In this document: positions 6,069-7,388 of the stretch, one piece after another
Layout of the letters: each line of letters begins with the position of its first letter
Position numbering within the stretch: the stretch's first letter is position 1
Made by a program: the position numbers and the translations under genes
Source of the DNA: Paracoccaceae bacterium
GTDB lineage: Bacteria > Pseudomonadota > Alphaproteobacteria > Rhodobacterales > Rhodobacteraceae
NCBI GenBank assembly: GCA_029881635.1
Contig: JAOUMG010000086.1
Location: forward strand, 1-7,388
Reading direction: 5' to 3'
DNA length: 7,388 nucleotides
Notes under the pieces: model-generated
What the model saw: only the letters and a program-made list of their open reading frames with translations
The model's database searches: none
What the model was told of the DNA's origin: nothing

Positions 6069-7388
6069 ATGTTTTCTCGTTTCAAAAAACCTGAGGCCGG
6101 CGGCGCACCCGCAGCCGGTTCCGCACCTGCCGCCTCTGTGCAAAAGGCGCCTGCCGCAAAGGCCAGCCAGGCTCCGGCGACCCCGCAGCGCCGTCAAAAC
6201 CCGAATGTACCGCCTTCTGCGCAGGCCGTTGCCGCCGACAAGGAAAAAAAGCGCAAGGAGCGGATGAGCGAACTGAAGGTCGAACTACACAAAAGCCTTC
6301 TCGACAACCTGAACCTCGGCGCACTTGAATCCGCCACCGAGGCCGATCTGCGTCAGGAAATCGTGTCGATCTCGACCGAGGCGCTTGAAGACATGAGCAT
6401 CGTTCTGAACAAGGACGAACGCGCCACGCTTTTCCAGGAACTTTACGACGAAGTTATGGGCCTCGGCCCGCTTGAACCGCTTTTGAAAGACGATACGGTC
6501 AACGATATTCTGGTAAACGGTCCGCAGCAGATTTTCGTTGAACGCGACGGCAAACTGACGCTGTCAGACATCACCTTCAAAGATGAACGCCACTTGCTGC
6601 GCATCATCGACAAGATCGTTTCGGCAGTGGGCCGGCGCGTCGATGAATCCAACCCTTATGTTGACGCCCGTCTGGCAGACGGTTCGCGTTTCAACGCCAT
6701 GGTCCCGCCCATCGCGGTTGACGGGTCGCTCGTCTCGATCCGTAAATTCAAGAAAGAAAAGCTCGCCATCGACGATCTTGTCAGGTTTGGTGCCTTTACC
6801 GAAGAAATGGCGGCCTATTTGCAGGCAGCCGTTTCCACCCGCCTGAACATCATCGTCTCGGGCGGTACCGGTTCTGGTAAGACGACAACGCTAAACGCGC
6901 TGTCGTCCTTCATCGACAACTCGGAACGGATCCTGACAATCGAGGATACTGCGGAACTTCAGCTCCAGCAGATCCATGTCGGCCGGATGGAAAGCCGCCC
7001 GGCAAACGTTGAAGGCAAGGGCGCCGTTACCCAGCGCGACTGTCTGCGCAACGCCCTGCGGATGCGTCCTGACCGGATCATCGTTGGTGAAACGCGCGGC
7101 GAAGAAGTTATCGACATGCTTCAGGCCATGAACACCGGCCACGACGGCTCGATGACCACGATCCACGCCAACTCGGCCCGCGACGGTGTCAGCCGTCTGG
7201 AAAACATGATCGCCATGTCCGGGATTGAAATGCCGATCAAGGCTGTGCGTGCACAGATCGCTTCGGCTGTGAACCTGATCGTGCAGGCCAGCCGACTTCA
7301 AGACGGTTCGCGCCGCATGACTTCAATTACGGAACTGACCGGGATGGAAGGCGAAGTCATCTCGATGCAGGAAATTTTCCGCTACGAA
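6069..7388 (+). CDS. cpaF: Tad/Cpa pilus secretion ATPase CpaF (TadA), 3'-truncated
   Basis: CpaF is the hexameric VirB11/GspE-type ATPase that powers Tad pilus extension, and probably retraction, at the inner membrane. The frame is open to the window end, with 440 residues visible against roughly 480 for the family, so only the C-terminus is missing. An Ala/Pro-rich low-complexity start (8-55) and a charged segment (56-75) precede the N-terminal domain (about 76-250, with [21 protein letters not shown]). The catalytic domain has Walker A GGTGSGKT (265-272, K271), an Asp box [11 protein letters not shown] (287-297), Walker B-like RIIVGETRG with E341 (337-344), and a His box [17 protein letters not shown] (356-372). 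All key residues are intact, so the motor should be active. AAGGGG (6056-6061) sits seven bases before ATG 6069. The gene follows cpaE by 19 bases. tadB/tadC-type platform genes would be expected next. Confidence 0.96.
   Translation, partial: MFSRFKKPEAGGAPAAGSAPAASVQKAPAAKASQAPATPQRRQNPNVPPSAQAVAADKEKKRKERMSELKVELHKSLLDNLNLGALESATEADLRQEIVSISTEALEDMSIVLNKDERATLFQELYDEVMGLGPLEPLLKDDTVNDILVNGPQQIFVERDGKLTLSDITFKDERHLLRIIDKIVSAVGRRVDESNPYVDARLADGSRFNAMVPPIAVDGSLVSIRKFKKEKLAIDDLVRFGAFTEEMAAYLQAAVSTRLNIIVSGGTGSGKTTTLNALSSFIDNSERILTIEDTAELQLQQIHVGRMESRPANVEGKGAVTQRDCLRNALRMRPDRIIVGETRGEEVIDMLQAMNTGHDGSMTTIHANSARDGVSRLENMIAMSGIEMPIKAVRAQIASAVNLIVQASRLQDGSRRMTSITELTGMEGEVISMQEIFRYE

Noticed and set aside
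1..7388. CRISPR arrays, tRNA/rRNA genes, insertion sequences, toxin-antitoxin or defence genes
   Set aside because: No repeat-spacer pattern, no tRNA-like fold, no transposase or terminal inverted repeats, and no small paired genes were seen on either strand.

Overview
The window looks like a chromosomal segment of an alphaproteobacterium, most probably a marine Rhodobacterales (Roseobacter-type) organism. This is inferred from the gene content (TRAP transporter plus AroE-like enzyme, then a Tad/Cpa pilus cluster), from an OmpA-type lipoprotein sitting between cpaC and cpaE, and from moderate-to-high GC coding sequence with alphaproteobacterial codon choice. No marker gene fixes the genus. 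All genes are on the + strand.

Left third (1-2051): the 3' end of a catabolic uptake operon. A TRAP transporter large membrane subunit (DctM type, cut by the window start) is followed with almost no gap by a shikimate/quinate dehydrogenase-family protein. The dehydrogenase keeps the substrate and catalytic motifs of AroE but has D-Q-D where NADP-dependent AroE has N-R-T. This suggests an NAD-linked, catabolic quinate/shikimate dehydrogenase working on a compound brought in by the transporter.

Middle (2052-4490): a 334-base non-coding gap holds two copies of a 12-mer and one inverted partial copy. It leads into cpaC (rcpA, the Tad outer-membrane secretin) and, five bases downstream, an OmpA-domain lipoprotein gene in the position usually held by cpaD/rcpB. 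A near-perfect intrinsic-terminator hairpin follows the lipoprotein gene.

Right (4491-7388): a 311-base gap with the terminator, a second inverted repeat, a 12-base palindrome and a weak promoter candidate. It is followed by cpaE (tadZ, a MinD/ParA-like polar localisation protein with a degenerate P-loop and a pseudo-receiver domain). Nineteen bases later comes cpaF (tadA, the pilus motor ATPase, cut by the window end just after its conserved core).

Together the right two thirds encode the outer-membrane channel, its probable peptidoglycan-anchored accessory lipoprotein, the localisation factor and the motor ATPase of a type IVc (Tad) pilus, used for adhesion and biofilm formation. The flp pilin, prepilin peptidase (cpaA/tadV) and cpaB that often precede cpaC are not on the 5' side here. 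The inner-membrane platform genes (tadB, tadC) would be expected beyond the window end. I see no wholly novel system; the most interesting points are regulatory DNA and lineage-specific variations of known machines.
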